64,000 bases of DNA from G963422445 sp963422445 (lineage in GTDB: Bacteria; Pseudomonadota; Alphaproteobacteria; Thalassobaculales; Thalassobaculaceae). The notes beneath the pieces are model-generated. The model made no database searches and was not told where the DNA came from. It worked only from the letters and a program-made list of their open reading frames with translations. Location: contig OY729512.2 in NCBI GenBank assembly GCA_963422445.2, positions 2,542,001 through 2,606,000 on the forward strand, given 5' to 3'. The position numbers were made by a program, and so were the translations under genes. Shown here in pieces: positions 37,217 to 46,723 of the stretch (the stretch's first letter is position 1; every line of letters begins with the position of its first letter).

Positions 37217-37293
37217 GGAATTCTCCTTCTCTATCAATGAATTACATGGCGACATTCTATACTACATTCCACTTAGCTTCGAGGGTAATCAGG

Positions 37294-37800
37294 AAGAAGA
37301 CTGCCAAGGGGGTCATGGAGGCTTGGCGCGGTTACAAGCTGCCTATCGACACAGCAGACTGCGGGGTGCCGCTGAGGACCGTCCTCACCTCGGCATCCGT
37401 CCATGACAGCCAGGTCGCGATCCCGCTGGCGATGATGACCGCCGCGCGTGTGACCAATCTCTACGATCTCATGGACGCGGCCTATGATGCCAGAGAGATC
37501 TACCAGATGAGCGAACGGCTTGGCCATGTGCCGATCATCGATGTCAATCCGCGCCGGGACAAGGATCTCAAGGAGGAGCGAGACCGGGAGGCCCGGGCCC
37601 GGCGTGCAATAGGCCATGTCGATCCCGAGACCGTGCGGTTCCGGATCCGGTCCGGTGTCGAGAGGACCAACGCCTGCCTCAAGGATGAGTGTGGCGGGCG
37701 CCATGTCCGCGTCCGTGGACATTCCAAGATCGCCTGCCATCTCATGTTCGGCATCCTGGCCCTGGCGGCTGACCCGTTGATACGTCTCGCCGCCCCATAG
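37294..37800 (+). pseudogene. IS-A transposase copy C, 3' half
   Basis: It continues KKTAKGVMEAWRGYKLPIDTAD, DLMDAAYDA and SGVERTNACLKDECGG to the natural end RLAAP. It retains the segment deleted in copy A. Confidence 0.85.
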
Positions 37801-38150
37801 CGCGGCTTCGACAACGCATGCCGACCCTTCGCGGCCCTCTCGAAGAGAGGGGCCCGGAGAGGCGTGTCCCGATGTCCGCAAAGGTCCCTGTTCGGTCTCA
37901 TCATCTCTGATGAGACACCGCGAATCCATGGATTCCGACCTCCAGGTGCAGAGGTGATCGGGATCAACCGACCGATCCGGGCTCACCGGACCCTGGGGAC
38001 AGGAATTTTGCAAGAGGTTCTGATATCATTATGATTCAGCACTAAGCCAACGAGATCGAACTCGCGATACTCAGCAACGTGGTTCCTTCCTCCGGTTCTA
38101 GAACGATCTGTGCAAGCGGATGTCATGATATATATTTGAGGGACACAAGA

Positions 38151-39003
38151 CTAGATAGTGTCGTCACGAAATACCAGCCCAGAGCGCCAGACACCGAATC
38201 TGCACGGCGGCGAGGAACGATGCGGCATTCTTGGCGTATCGCGTGGCAATCCCACGCCAGCGCTTGAGCCACAGAAACGCGTTCTCCACCAAATGCCGGT
38301 GCCGGTAGAGATGGACATCATACGCTCTGGGGTGCTTGCGGTTGCGCTTCGGCGGAACCACTGGAATGACTTCATGCTCCTCACAATAAGACAGGATGGC
38401 ATTCGTGTCATAGGCCTTGTCCGCCAACAAATACTCGGCATCTATCCCTTCAATCAGCTCGACCGCTTGACTGCAATCTGCTGCCGTCCCCTCGGTCACC
38501 AACACTCGCACCGGCATCCCATGCGCGTCCACAGCCAGATGCAGCTTCGTGTTCAGCCCCCTTTTGTGCGATCCATCGCCTGATTGCCACCGCTCGCACC
38601 GCTCGCATGGGGATGGACCTTGAGATGACTGGCGTCAATCATCAGCCACTCATCGTCCGGCTCATCCACCAGAGGCTCCAGCAACGCCCCCCAGAGCCCC
38701 TTGTCCCGCCAGCGACAGAACCGACGATGGGTAGTTTTCCAGTCTCCTATAGTCTGGCGGCACATCACGCCAGGGAGCGCCGGTACGCAGAATCCAGAAG
38801 ATCGCATTAATGAACCGTCGATTATCCTGCGCCACCCCACCCCAACTTCCCGCTCGACCAGGCAGATGAGGCTCCAACAACAGCCAGACCCTGTCCGAAA
38901 TGTCGTGACGCCGATGAGCCAATCCCATGAGGCGCCTCCAAGAACCATCGAGTGAATTCGACAGATAGTACAGATAAACATCACTCATGACGACACTATC
39001 TAG
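38151..39003 (-). mobile_element. IS5-family element X copy 2
   Basis: CTAG at 38151-38154 and 39000-39003; ends as in copy 1. The right CTAG is shared with IS630-A copy 3. Its orfA (from 38988 downwards) has the same extra base as copy 1 (CTATAGG context near 38750), and its orfB is intact (38532-38164). Confidence 0.9.
38164..38988 (-). pseudogene. IS5-X transposase copy 2 (orfA broken, orfB intact)
   Basis: OrfA begins MSDVYLYYLSNSL and is in frame to PPDYRRLENY, where one extra base shifts it. OrfB has LLADKAYDTNAI and HLVENAFLWLKRW. The sequence is nearly identical to copy 1, including the disabling base. Confidence 0.8.
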
Positions 39004-40182
39004 TGTCCTGTACGCAAAGTTCGTATTGTTAAGGGGGTGGTGTCGATTCGGGGGGCATGGTGATGCGACTTTCGGTGGAGATCAAGCTGAGCGCGGACGA
39101 GCGCAACGAGCTTGAGCGGCTGTCGCGCGGGCGCAAAGTCTGGCGAGGCCTGTCCGATCGGGCGCACATCGTGCTGCTGGCGGCCGAAGGGCTTACCAAT
39201 GTGCAGATTGGGAGCGTGCTGGGCGTGACCAGCCAGACCGCCAGGAAGTGGCGCAATCGCTTCGCAGAGCATCGTCTTGACGGGCTTGACGACGAGCCGC
39301 GCTCCGGCCGTCCCCGGCGCATCGATGACGACGCCGTGGCCGAGGTGGTGCGCAAGACGCTTGAGGAGAAGCCTCGTGACGCGACCCAATGGAGCACGCG
39401 CTCGATGGCGCAGGCGACGGGGTATGCGCCGTCGACGGTCAATCGCATCTGGCGAGCCTTTTCCCTTCAGCCGCACAGGAGCGAGACCTTCAAGCTCTCG
39501 GCAGACCCCTACTTCGTGGACAAGACGCGCGACATCGTGGGGCTCTACGTGGACCCGCCGCAGCATGCCATGGTCCTCTGCGTGGACGAGAAATCGCAGG
39601 TTCAGGCCCTCGATCGCACCCAGCCGCTGCTGCCGCTGCGCCCGGGGCAGGTCGAGCGGCGCACTCACGATTACAAGCGCAACGGCACGACCTCGCTCTT
39701 CGCAGCCCTTGACGTCGCCACAGGCAAGGTCATCGGACAGTGCTATCGGCGCCACCGCAGCGTGGAGTTCCGCAAGTTCCTGGATCACGTCGAGGCCAAC
39801 GTGCCGCCCGACCTCGAGATCCACATCGTCATGGACAACTACTCGACCCACAAGACGAAGACGATCCGCGACTGGTTCGCCCGGCGACCGCGCTGGCATG
39901 TTCACTTCACCCCGACCTCTGCCTCGTGGCTCAACCAAGTCGAGCGCTTCTTCGCCGATCTGACAGAGAAGCAGATCCGGCGCGGGGTTCACCGATCGAC
40001 CGTCGAGCTGGAGCAGGCGATCACCGGGTACATCGACACCGTCAACGAGGACCCCAAGCCCTTCCGCTGGCACAAGACAGCCGATGAAATCCTGGCGTCC
40101 ATCAAGCGCTTCTGCCTCAGGACCCTCGAAACCGCTGCAGCCGCAACATCATAACGGTACGAACTTTGGAATCAGGACACTA
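39001..40182 (+). mobile_element. IS630-family element A, copy 3
   Basis: Ends as in copies 1 and 2; TA at 39001-39002 and 40181-40182 inside CTAG. It is inserted in the terminal CTAG of IS5-X copy 2. Confidence 0.9.
39057..40154 (+). CDS. IS630-family transposase (A3)
   Basis: The 365-residue protein is intact; catalytic segments are the same as in A1 and A2. It differs by LSRGRK (others LARGRK) and RDWFARR (others RDGFARR). Near-identity of three copies implies recent transposition. Confidence 0.92.
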   Translation: MVMRLSVEIKLSADERNELERLSRGRKVWRGLSDRAHIVLLAAEGLTNVQIGSVLGVTSQTARKWRNRFAEHRLDGLDDEPRSGRPRRIDDDAVAEVVRKTLEEKPRDATQWSTRSMAQATGYAPSTVNRIWRAFSLQPHRSETFKLSADPYFVDKTRDIVGLYVDPPQHAMVLCVDEKSQVQALDRTQPLLPLRPGQVERRTHDYKRNGTTSLFAALDVATGKVIGQCYRRHRSVEFRKFLDHVEANVPPDLEIHIVMDNYSTHKTKTIRDWFARRPRWHVHFTPTSASWLNQVERFFADLTEKQIRRGVHRSTVELEQAITGYIDTVNEDPKPFRWHKTADEILASIKRFCLRTLETAAAATS

Positions 40183-40194
40183 GCGTGTCGCTAT

Positions 40195-41652
40195 CCAGCA
40201 ATTCTCCTTATGGCGTTTTTCGTTGCATTGCGGCCTTTCGTGTTGGTTTTTTGGCGGTTTTGCGGTTGGAGGGATGGGTTTGGCGCGGGGGCCGGGGATC
40301 AGGCGTTTGCGGGAGGGGGGATGCCCGTGATGACGGTTTTCATGAGGACTGCCCATGACGCGAAGACATGGTAGGCGGTGATCGTGCGGATGTGCTCGAA
40401 CAGGCGCCTTCGGGCTCCGAGTGCGTGCCGCGCCCGCCGCCAGGATGCTTCGATCAGGTCGCAGGCCGTGTGCAGGGCGAAGGCCAGCAGATTGAGCACG
40501 ACCAGGATGCTGGCCAGTGTCTGGCTGCCATGCCCGAAATTGTGTTCGAGGTTGTAGCCGTTGGTCTTCAGGACGTTGAAGGTCTCGTTCTCGATCTTCC
40601 AGCGGGCACGCCCGCAGGCGGCGATGGCGGCGGCGGTGTCTCGCGTGACGGCAAGGTCGGTGACGAAGCTGTTGCGGTAGGTCACCTTGCCGTCGGGCTT
40701 GGCGATCTCGACCTCCAGCCAGTTGACGGCGAGCGCGTCGGCGCCGTCGCGCAGCGGCACGCCATTCATCCAGCGATAGCGCTGGCGGCGCCTGGCCGCG
40801 CCCCTGCCCACGGTCTGGCACACCTCGTCCAGCACGACGCCATGAGTGTATTCGCTCAACGTCTTGTGGCTGGACGGCTTGCACACGAAGATGAAGCTCC
40901 CGCCCGCGGCGCGCACCGCCTCGCAGATCGGCTGGCGGGAATAGAGATCGTCGCCCAGATAGACCGGTCTCAGCCCGGCCACACAAGGCCCCAGGCGGGC
41001 CAGCCAGCGCTGCGCTGCGCGGCTCTCGCAGTCCTGCTTCGCCGAGCCGTCTTGCGGGCGCACGAACTCCGGCGCCAGAGGCAAGGCGCGGCGCTGCCCC
41101 GGCGCCACCAGAGCGGCGCCGACAAAGCTGTGGAAATACTCCACCTCCTCGCCCCGCCGGCGCGTCGAGCAGTGCGCGCAGTGGATCGTGCCGGAACGGA
41201 AATGCTCCGAGCCGTCCAGCGCGATCAACACCCGATCGTCCAGGCAGCGCAGACCCGACAAGGCGCCGGCGCCATCCAGGTCATCGACAAGCGCCGGAAA
41301 CACCGCGTCGAAATGATCCGTCGGCGCCCCATCCAGCATCCGCCGGATATGGCTGTCGCACGGAACCCGCTCCATGCCGAACAGCGTCCCGGCGTTCGAA
41401 GCGCCGCGCTGCGCCGACAGCAGGCGCTGATGCGCCAGAAACGACGGGCTCTGCACGAAAAACACCGAAAACGCCGCAAGCCCGATGTCTCTCATGGTAT
41501 AGCGCGTGTTGCTTCCCGAGCGCTTGTCGGGCAACGCCGCGCACCGCTTCCCCACCACTTCTATATATCGTTCAAGACGCTTCATACAACAGCTTGAATC
41601 ACATCTCCAAGCCTTTGAAAACCCCCGATAACTCCAAAAGGAGAATTGCTGG
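40195..41652 (-). mobile_element. DDE insertion sequence of unclear family (ISNCY-like), complete
   Basis: Inverted ends CCAGCAATTCTCCTT; exact 7-bp target duplication TCGCTAT at 40188-40194 and 41653-41659. It is 1458 bp. Confidence 0.88.
40299..41585 (-). CDS. DDE transposase (ISNCY-like), full length
   Basis: The 428-residue protein has catalytic segments RVLIALDGSEHFRSG (first Asp), RPVYLGDDLYSRQPI (second Asp) and CGRARWKIENETFNVLKTNGYN (Glu, followed by NLEHNFGHG). A metal-binding-like HCAHCSTRR follows the first Asp. It belongs to the IS4-type clade with the YREK-like K-x-x-N-E-x-F-N signature; I cannot name the subgroup with certainty. Intact frame, clear ends and target duplication suggest recent arrival. 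Only one copy is in the window. Confidence 0.82.
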   Translation of the reverse strand: MKRLERYIEVVGKRCAALPDKRSGSNTRYTMRDIGLAAFSVFFVQSPSFLAHQRLLSAQRGASNAGTLFGMERVPCDSHIRRMLDGAPTDHFDAVFPALVDDLDGAGALSGLRCLDDRVLIALDGSEHFRSGTIHCAHCSTRRRGEEVEYFHSFVGAALVAPGQRRALPLAPEFVRPQDGSAKQDCESRAAQRWLARLGPCVAGLRPVYLGDDLYSRQPICEAVRAAGGSFIFVCKPSSHKTLSEYTHGVVLDEVCQTVGRGAARRRQRYRWMNGVPLRDGADALAVNWLEVEIAKPDGKVTYRNSFVTDLAVTRDTAAAIAACGRARWKIENETFNVLKTNGYNLEHNFGHGSQTLASILVVLNLLAFALHTACDLIEASWRRARHALGARRRLFEHIRTITAYHVFASWAVLMKTVITGIPPPANA

Positions 41653-41812
41653 TCGCTATCGTAAATTCTTGGATGCGTGCTATAAGCTCAACACGCTGGA
41701 CCGATTGCAAATGCGGTTCTGATGACAACGGTATGTTCAGAAATGCAAATCTGCCATGCGCCACTGCGGCAGGTTCGGAAATCAAATTTTACGGAAAGGT
41801 CGGTTCAAAGAC

Positions 41813-42475
41813 ATGTTCTACAGTAACCACAGGCAACATGGCCTGAAACATAATCCATTCAAGGCACTGGTCGCACCGCGCCCAATCGCCTGGGTTTCGA
41901 GCCGAAGCGCGTCCGGGGTCGTCAATCTTGCGCCGTACAGTTTCTTCAACGCGATGTCGGATTCGCCGCCGATCATCGTCTTTGCGCCGAACAATCCCCG
42001 GCTTGGCGGCGGTCGCAAGGACACGCTGACCAATATCGAAGAAACCAATGACTTCGTGGTCAACTTCTGCAACTGGGATCTGCGTGACGCAATGAATCTG
42101 AGTTCTGCGCATGTTGACCCCGAGGTCAATGAAATCGAGCTTGCGGGTCTAACTGCAGTCGATAGCGAAATCGTCAAGGCTCCACGGGTTAAGGAAGCGC
42201 CGGTGGCGCTGGAATGCGAATTCTTGTTCCGTATCCGGTTGCCGAGTGACAGCCCGAAAGCCGAAAACAATGCCTGTTTCGGCAAGGTGGTAGGGATTCA
42301 TATTGCAGACGACATCGTTGTCGATGGCATGGTTGATATGAGTCGCTACAGGCCGGTCGCGCGCTGTGGCTATATGAATTACACGCTCGTCGAAAGCGTG
42401 TTCTCCATGGACCGCCCCGATCAAACCCTTGAACAATATGAGAGCGGGAAGGCGCATCGGGCCGCGGCGGAATAG
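41813..42475 (+). CDS. flavin reductase-like (FMN-binding split-barrel) protein
   Basis: A 220-residue protein of the flavin reductase/FMN-binding split barrel: HNPFKALVAPRPIAWVSSRS, NLAPYSFFNAMSDSPPIIVFA, DTLTNIEETNDFVVN (FMN contacts) and a C-terminal GRPVARCGYMNYTLVE-like end. Such proteins reduce FMN with NAD(P)H for monooxygenases or bind FMN for unknown reactions. The start is set at ATG 41813 because MFYSNHRQHGLKHNPF is the family N-terminus. It is an isolated ordinary gene within IS DNA; an intact DDE element ends 160 bp upstream, in or near its promoter. Confidence 0.87.
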   Translation: MFYSNHRQHGLKHNPFKALVAPRPIAWVSSRSASGVVNLAPYSFFNAMSDSPPIIVFAPNNPRLGGGRKDTLTNIEETNDFVVNFCNWDLRDAMNLSSAHVDPEVNEIELAGLTAVDSEIVKAPRVKEAPVALECEFLFRIRLPSDSPKAENNACFGKVVGIHIADDIVVDGMVDMSRYRPVARCGYMNYTLVESVFSMDRPDQTLEQYESGKAHRAAAE

Positions 42476-42614
42476 TTGGCTGAGGCCAGTGATACCTTCT
42501 GTCGTCGATCTGATAACGGATGAATACCAGCCGGCCGTACTGTCATTGCGGGATCTGTTCTGGTCCGGGTCGTCCATTCTGGAATGCATGTTCAGGTGGT
42601 GCTCGCTACGGATT

Positions 42615-43787
42615 GTCTGAACAAGTTGGTTTTGGTACAATTGGTTTCTTGGTGACGGAGTGGAGTGCGAGCCTTGGAGCAAGCGACGTTTGCGGAGCTG
42701 GAGCACGACCTGAAGACGCGTCGGACGCGGCGCGAGGTCTTTCTCGAGACGATGGACAACCTATTGAAAGATCACAGCTAGAGGCGCACCTCGAGCCGTT
42801 CGACCCGAAGGCCGGGCGCAGGCGGCGGCCCTATCCGCTGAGCGTGATGCTGCGGGTGCACTGCGTGCAGCTGTTCTACAATCTGAGCGACCCTGGGATG
42901 GAGGACCTGCTCTACGCGGGTGGAGTCAGTACGGCGGTTTGTGGGGCTGCGCCTCTCGGGTGCGCTGCCTGACGAGACGACGGTTCTGCATTTCCGCCAC
43001 TTGCTGGAGACGCATGGTCTGGGCGAGACGTTGTTCGAGGAGATCAACGCGCATCTGGCCTCGCTCGGACACCGCTTGAGCACGGGGACGATCGTGGACG
43101 CGAGTCTCATTGCCGCGCCGTCGTCGACGAAGAACCGCAAGGGCGAGCGGGACCCGGAGATGCATCAGACGAAGAAGGGCAATCAGTGGCATTTCGGGAT
43201 GAAGGCGGACATCGGGGTGGACGCGCAGTCGGGCTTGACGCACAGCGTGGAGACGACGCCGGCAAACGTCTCGGATGTGGCGACGGCGCACGCGCTGTTG
43301 CACGGGGGCGAGGAGCAGGTGTGGGGTGACGCGGGCTATCAGGGGGTGGACAAGCGCGCGGAGAACCGGGACACGGACGTGGACTGGGAGGTGGCGATGA
43401 AGCCCGGCAAGCGCCGGGGGCTGGACAAGGCGGGCCCGGAGGCGGCGGCGGAGAGGCGCAAGGCGTCGGTTCGGGCCAAGGTGGAACATCCGTTCCTGTA
43501 TGTGAAGCGCCACTTCGGCTACGCGAAGGTGCGCTATCGGGGGCTGGCGAAGACCACGCAACGCATCGCCGTGCTGCTCGGGTTCACCAATCTGCTCATC
43601 GCGGGGCGCGGCGCCACCGCCTGACGTGGGGTCGACCCGTCCGCAGCCGCCGCAAGGCGGCGGGGACGGTCGGCTCGGGTATCTGAAATCTCCATTTCCT
43701 GGCACGACAACACGTCCCCGATGGGCTCTGGCGTTTCATACACGGGCCACACCACCCGTATACCCGGAAAAACGGGGTTGTTCAGAC
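42615..43787 (+). mobile_element. IS5-family element W (IS5/IS903-like group)
   Basis: GTCTGAACAA at 42615 and its complement at about 43778-43787 are the inverted ends. The element carries one broken transposase gene. No target duplication is evident. Confidence 0.65.
42665..43624 (+). pseudogene. IS5-family transposase W, two frameshifts
   Basis: The first piece from GTG 42665 reads ATFAELEHDLKTRRTRREVF and stops at 42779. The second (to about 42915) has RRRPYPLSVMLRVHCVQLFYNLSDPGMEDLLY. The third (42920-43624) has SVRRFVGLRLSGALPDETT, GTIVDASLIAAPSS (first Asp), VWGDAGYQGVDKR (second Asp) and VRAKVEHPFLYVKRHFGYAKVRYRG (Glu). These are the classical IS5-group motifs. Two indels in the N-terminal third make it inactive; the catalytic part is undamaged. 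Confidence 0.85.
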
Positions 43788-44076
43788 TTTCCCTAGCGCG
43801 CTTTGAGCAAGGGCGGCCCGGTACCTGATAACGCTGTGACCAAGGTTGCTGTGTGGTCACGGTCGGCAATATGGATTTGTGGGAAAATGCCCCGGCCCGA
43901 CATCCCTTGACAGGTTCGGAATATGACATCCCGTTTCGGGGCGTGACGGCTTTGACAACGGTGGGGCTTGTCGTCTTGCACGGCAAATTCGTTCTGATTT
44001 TCGTCGCCGGCTCACGGCACGCAATGATGGTCCCTCCGCGTTCGTTGGGATGTGTGCAGCGGCTGGGAGGGGGCGG
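43788..44076. other. no gene recognised
   Basis: About 290 bp between an IS5 element and the ISAs1 relic. Frames exist on both strands without family resemblance. Confidence 0.5.
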
Positions 44077-45720
44077 TCAGCCGGGCGCCGGGCGCGGGCC
44101 GGTGTTCGCCGTCATTTTCAGGAAGTCGGGAACCCGCCCCGGTTTCCTGGCCAGATTGCGCATGGTCTCGGCGACGGCGAGCCGGCGTCCCTTGAAGAGG
44201 CCGATGGCGGCGCGCCGCGGCAGGGTCATGTTCTCCGAACCGTGGCCTGACCGGATGCGGCTTCGGTCCTCCTCGAAGCTCCAGTCGAGGATGTGATGCG
44301 TCGCCTCGATGGTCCAGTGCCCGCGATTGAGGGTGAGCCGGCGTTCCGGCGATGCGGCCGGCGCACTCAGCCTGGTGACGCCGCAAGCCGTCTCGCAGCG
44401 CTGCTTGCCGGACTTGACTTCGACGGTTTCACGGCGCACGGCGAAGATCTGTCCGACGCCGGGGAAGTTGAGGTCGTCGTTGAGCTCGCCGGAGACCCGG
44501 ATGGAGCGCCGCTCGCGGCGGTCGTGCTCGGGCTTCGGGCTCTCGTCCGTGAAGTCCGGCGCGCGCCCGGCGATGACCTCGTTGAGAGTGAGCCGGATGT
44601 CGTCGAGCCGGGCCGGCGGGTTTCCCGTGACGGTGAAACAGGTGGTGCGCGCCGCGGTAGAGCCGACAGGAGGCCAGCGCGCGCGGCAAGCAGGGCATCG
44701 GCGGTGACGGTGCGGCCCGCGATGTCGGGCACCGTCTCGAGCCGGGGGATGACGGTGCCGATCTCGTTGGTGCGCTTCTCGCCATCGTCGGCGTCGGGCC
44801 TCATGGCGACTGGTTTTGACCCCGGGCTACCCTGATGTCGTGGCCTATGATGCCGGGCACATGAGTCTGTTTGCCATCGTCATCGATGGCGCCGCGGATG
44901 GTCTTGCCGTCGATGGCCAGCGCGCTGTCGCCCGAGCCATGGGCCTCGTGCCAGGTCCCGAGCGCGGCGTCGCGCCGGGCCGGATCGACCCGGATCAGCA
45001 GGCTGCGTATTGCCGACAGGCCGGGCGGACGGTCCCGGCCGTCGCGGCGGCGCACGCGGAAGCGTTGCAGTCCCCTGGGGCTGAGTTGTCGAGCCAGTCG
45101 CCGATCGCCTTGTAGCCGCGCATGCCGCACAGCGTCGCGGCGGCGGGGATCGTCGATGCCCAGGAAGACCGCGGGGAGGGATCGCATCTGTGCGGTGCTC
45201 AGCGTCATCTTCGGCACTCCATGTCGCAGGCGGGGGTCGAGATCGACGGCCCCAAGCCGGGCCCGCGCGCCGGCACAGGGGATGAAGGAACACGAGCCTG
45301 GACCTCGCGTGCGCGCTGTCGCCGGCCCCGCCGCAGGCGAAGCCGCGGGTGCGCCCAACCTCGATCCAGTTGGCGGCGCGGTAGACGGTGCCCCGGAAGA
45401 GCTCGGGGTCGACGAAGGGCTCCTCCACCGATCCCATGCCCCGCACTTCAGCGCCGGCGCCGGGAACACCGCCAGCGCCAGCCAGCACCCTCGATGGTCG
45501 CGACATAGCGCACGGTCTCGCCCATCCCCGGCACCGCGCCAAGGTAGGGGTGTGTCTCATCAAGTCGCGGAAACGGCCCTCGTCCGCCGCCGCCACGATG
45601 TCGACGGCCACCTCCGAGAGAACCGCCACCGCTTCCCCGTCCCCACGGCTGCCTCGCAGCACTCGTATCAGGACAACGGGGAGGAAGTCCACTATCTCAG
45701 ACAACTCCCTGGCAGGGCTG
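44077..45720 (-). pseudogene. DUF4338 (DruA-like) - ISAs1 transposase fusion, decayed
   Basis: Read from 45720 downwards in several frames. The DUF4338 part has EGRFRDLM, HPYLGAVPGMGETVRYVATIEG, ALKCGAWDRW and DPELFRGTVYRAANWIEVGRTRGF, then VFLHPLC. The ISAs1 part has PAVFLGIDDPRR, RGLQRFRVRRRDGR, ALAIDGKTIRGAIDDDGKQTHV (first Asp), NEIGTVIPRLETVPDIAGRTVTADAL (second Asp), VKSGKQRCETACGVTRL, HWTIEATHHILDWSFEEDRSRIR and ENMTLPRRAAIGLFKGR. No stretch longer than about 220 residues stays in frame, so at least five indels are needed. The domain order is inferred from colinear remnants and a DruA-ISAs1 join near 45260. Confidence 0.7.
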
Positions 45721-45877
45721 GCGATAGGTCGAAATACAAATCCACCCTGAGTCGTCTTGTGATCGGGATGGACTATTGTACACTTGAATGTTGACGCTGT
45801 AGGAGTATCTCCCGCACGACGAGACAGTGCCAAGAGTCAATGTGACAGCCATATTGATGACCGGACCGGATCAAGCG

Positions 45878-46723
45878 CTAGATAGTGTCGTCATGAGTGA
45901 TGTTTATCTGTACTATCTGTCGAACTCACTCGATGGTTCTTGGATGCGACTCATGGGAATGGCTCATCGGCGTCACGACATTTCGGACAGGGTCTGGCTG
46001 TTGTTGGAGCCTCATCTGCCTGGTCGAGCGGGACGTTGGGGTGGAGTGGCACAGGATAATCGACGGTTCATTAATGCGGTCTTGCTGGATTCTGCGCACC
46101 GGCGCTCCCTGGCGTGATGTGCCGCCGGACTATGGGAGACTGGAAAAATACCCATGGTCGGTTCTGTCGCTGGCGGGACAAGGGGCTCTGGGGGGTGTTG
46201 CTGGAGCCTCTGGTGGATGAGCCGGACTATGAGTGGCTGATGATTGACGCCAGTCATCTCAAGGTACATCCCCATGCGATCGGTGGCAATCAGGCGATGG
46301 GTCGCACAAAAGGGGGCTGAACACGAAGCTGCATCTGGCTGTGGACGTGCATGGGATGCCGTTGCGGGTGTCGGTGAGCGAGGGGACGGCAGCAGATTGC
46401 AGTCAAGCGGTCGAGCTGATTGAAGGGATAGATGCTGAGTCCTTAGTTGGCGGACAAGGCCTATGACACGAATGCCATCCTGTCTTATTGTGAGGAGCAT
46501 GAAGTCATTCCGGTGGTTCCGCCGAAGCGCAACCGCAAGCACCCCAGAGCGTATGATGTCCATCTCTATCGGCACCGGCATTTGGTGGAGAACGCCTTTC
46601 TGTGGCTCAAGCGTTGGCGTGGGATTGCCACGCGATACGCCAGGAATGCCGCATCGTTCCTTGCCGCGGTGCAGATCCGGTGTCTGGCGCTCTGGGCTGG
46701 CATTTCGTGACGACACTATCTAG
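45878..46723 (+). mobile_element. IS5-family element X copy 3, decayed, first of a tandem pair
   Basis: CTAG at 45878-45881; its right CTAG (46720-46723) is shared with copy 4. OrfA has an extra base at about 46085 and the same extra base as copies 1 and 2 near 46133; orfB has an indel near 46440. Confidence 0.88.
45893..46710 (+). pseudogene. IS5-X transposase copy 3
   Basis: The N-terminus MSDVYLYYLSNSL, central MIDASHLKVHPHAIGG and C-terminal VENAFLWLKRWRG are recognisable in three frames. At least three indels make it inactive; it is the most diverged of the four copies. Confidence 0.8.

Larger units (their letters stand above)
32755..37293 (-). mobile_element. IS1595b (ISPna2/ISXO2-like), split by two IS630 elements
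   Basis: Inverted ends CCTGATTACC at both tips, with 8-bp flanks AAGAAGAA / AAGAAGAC as target duplication in IS-A copy C. The remaining IS1595 sequence lies at 32755-33395, 34582-34687 and 37065-37293. Confidence 0.8.
32010..38020 (+). mobile_element. IS-A copy C, split by IS1595b
   Basis: The left end (32010) and right end (38020) carry the same inverted repeats as copies A and B. The 1.47-kb element is interrupted between 32754 and 37294 by a 4.5-kb insertion. It sits in the 3' tip of IS5-Y copy 2. Confidence 0.88.
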
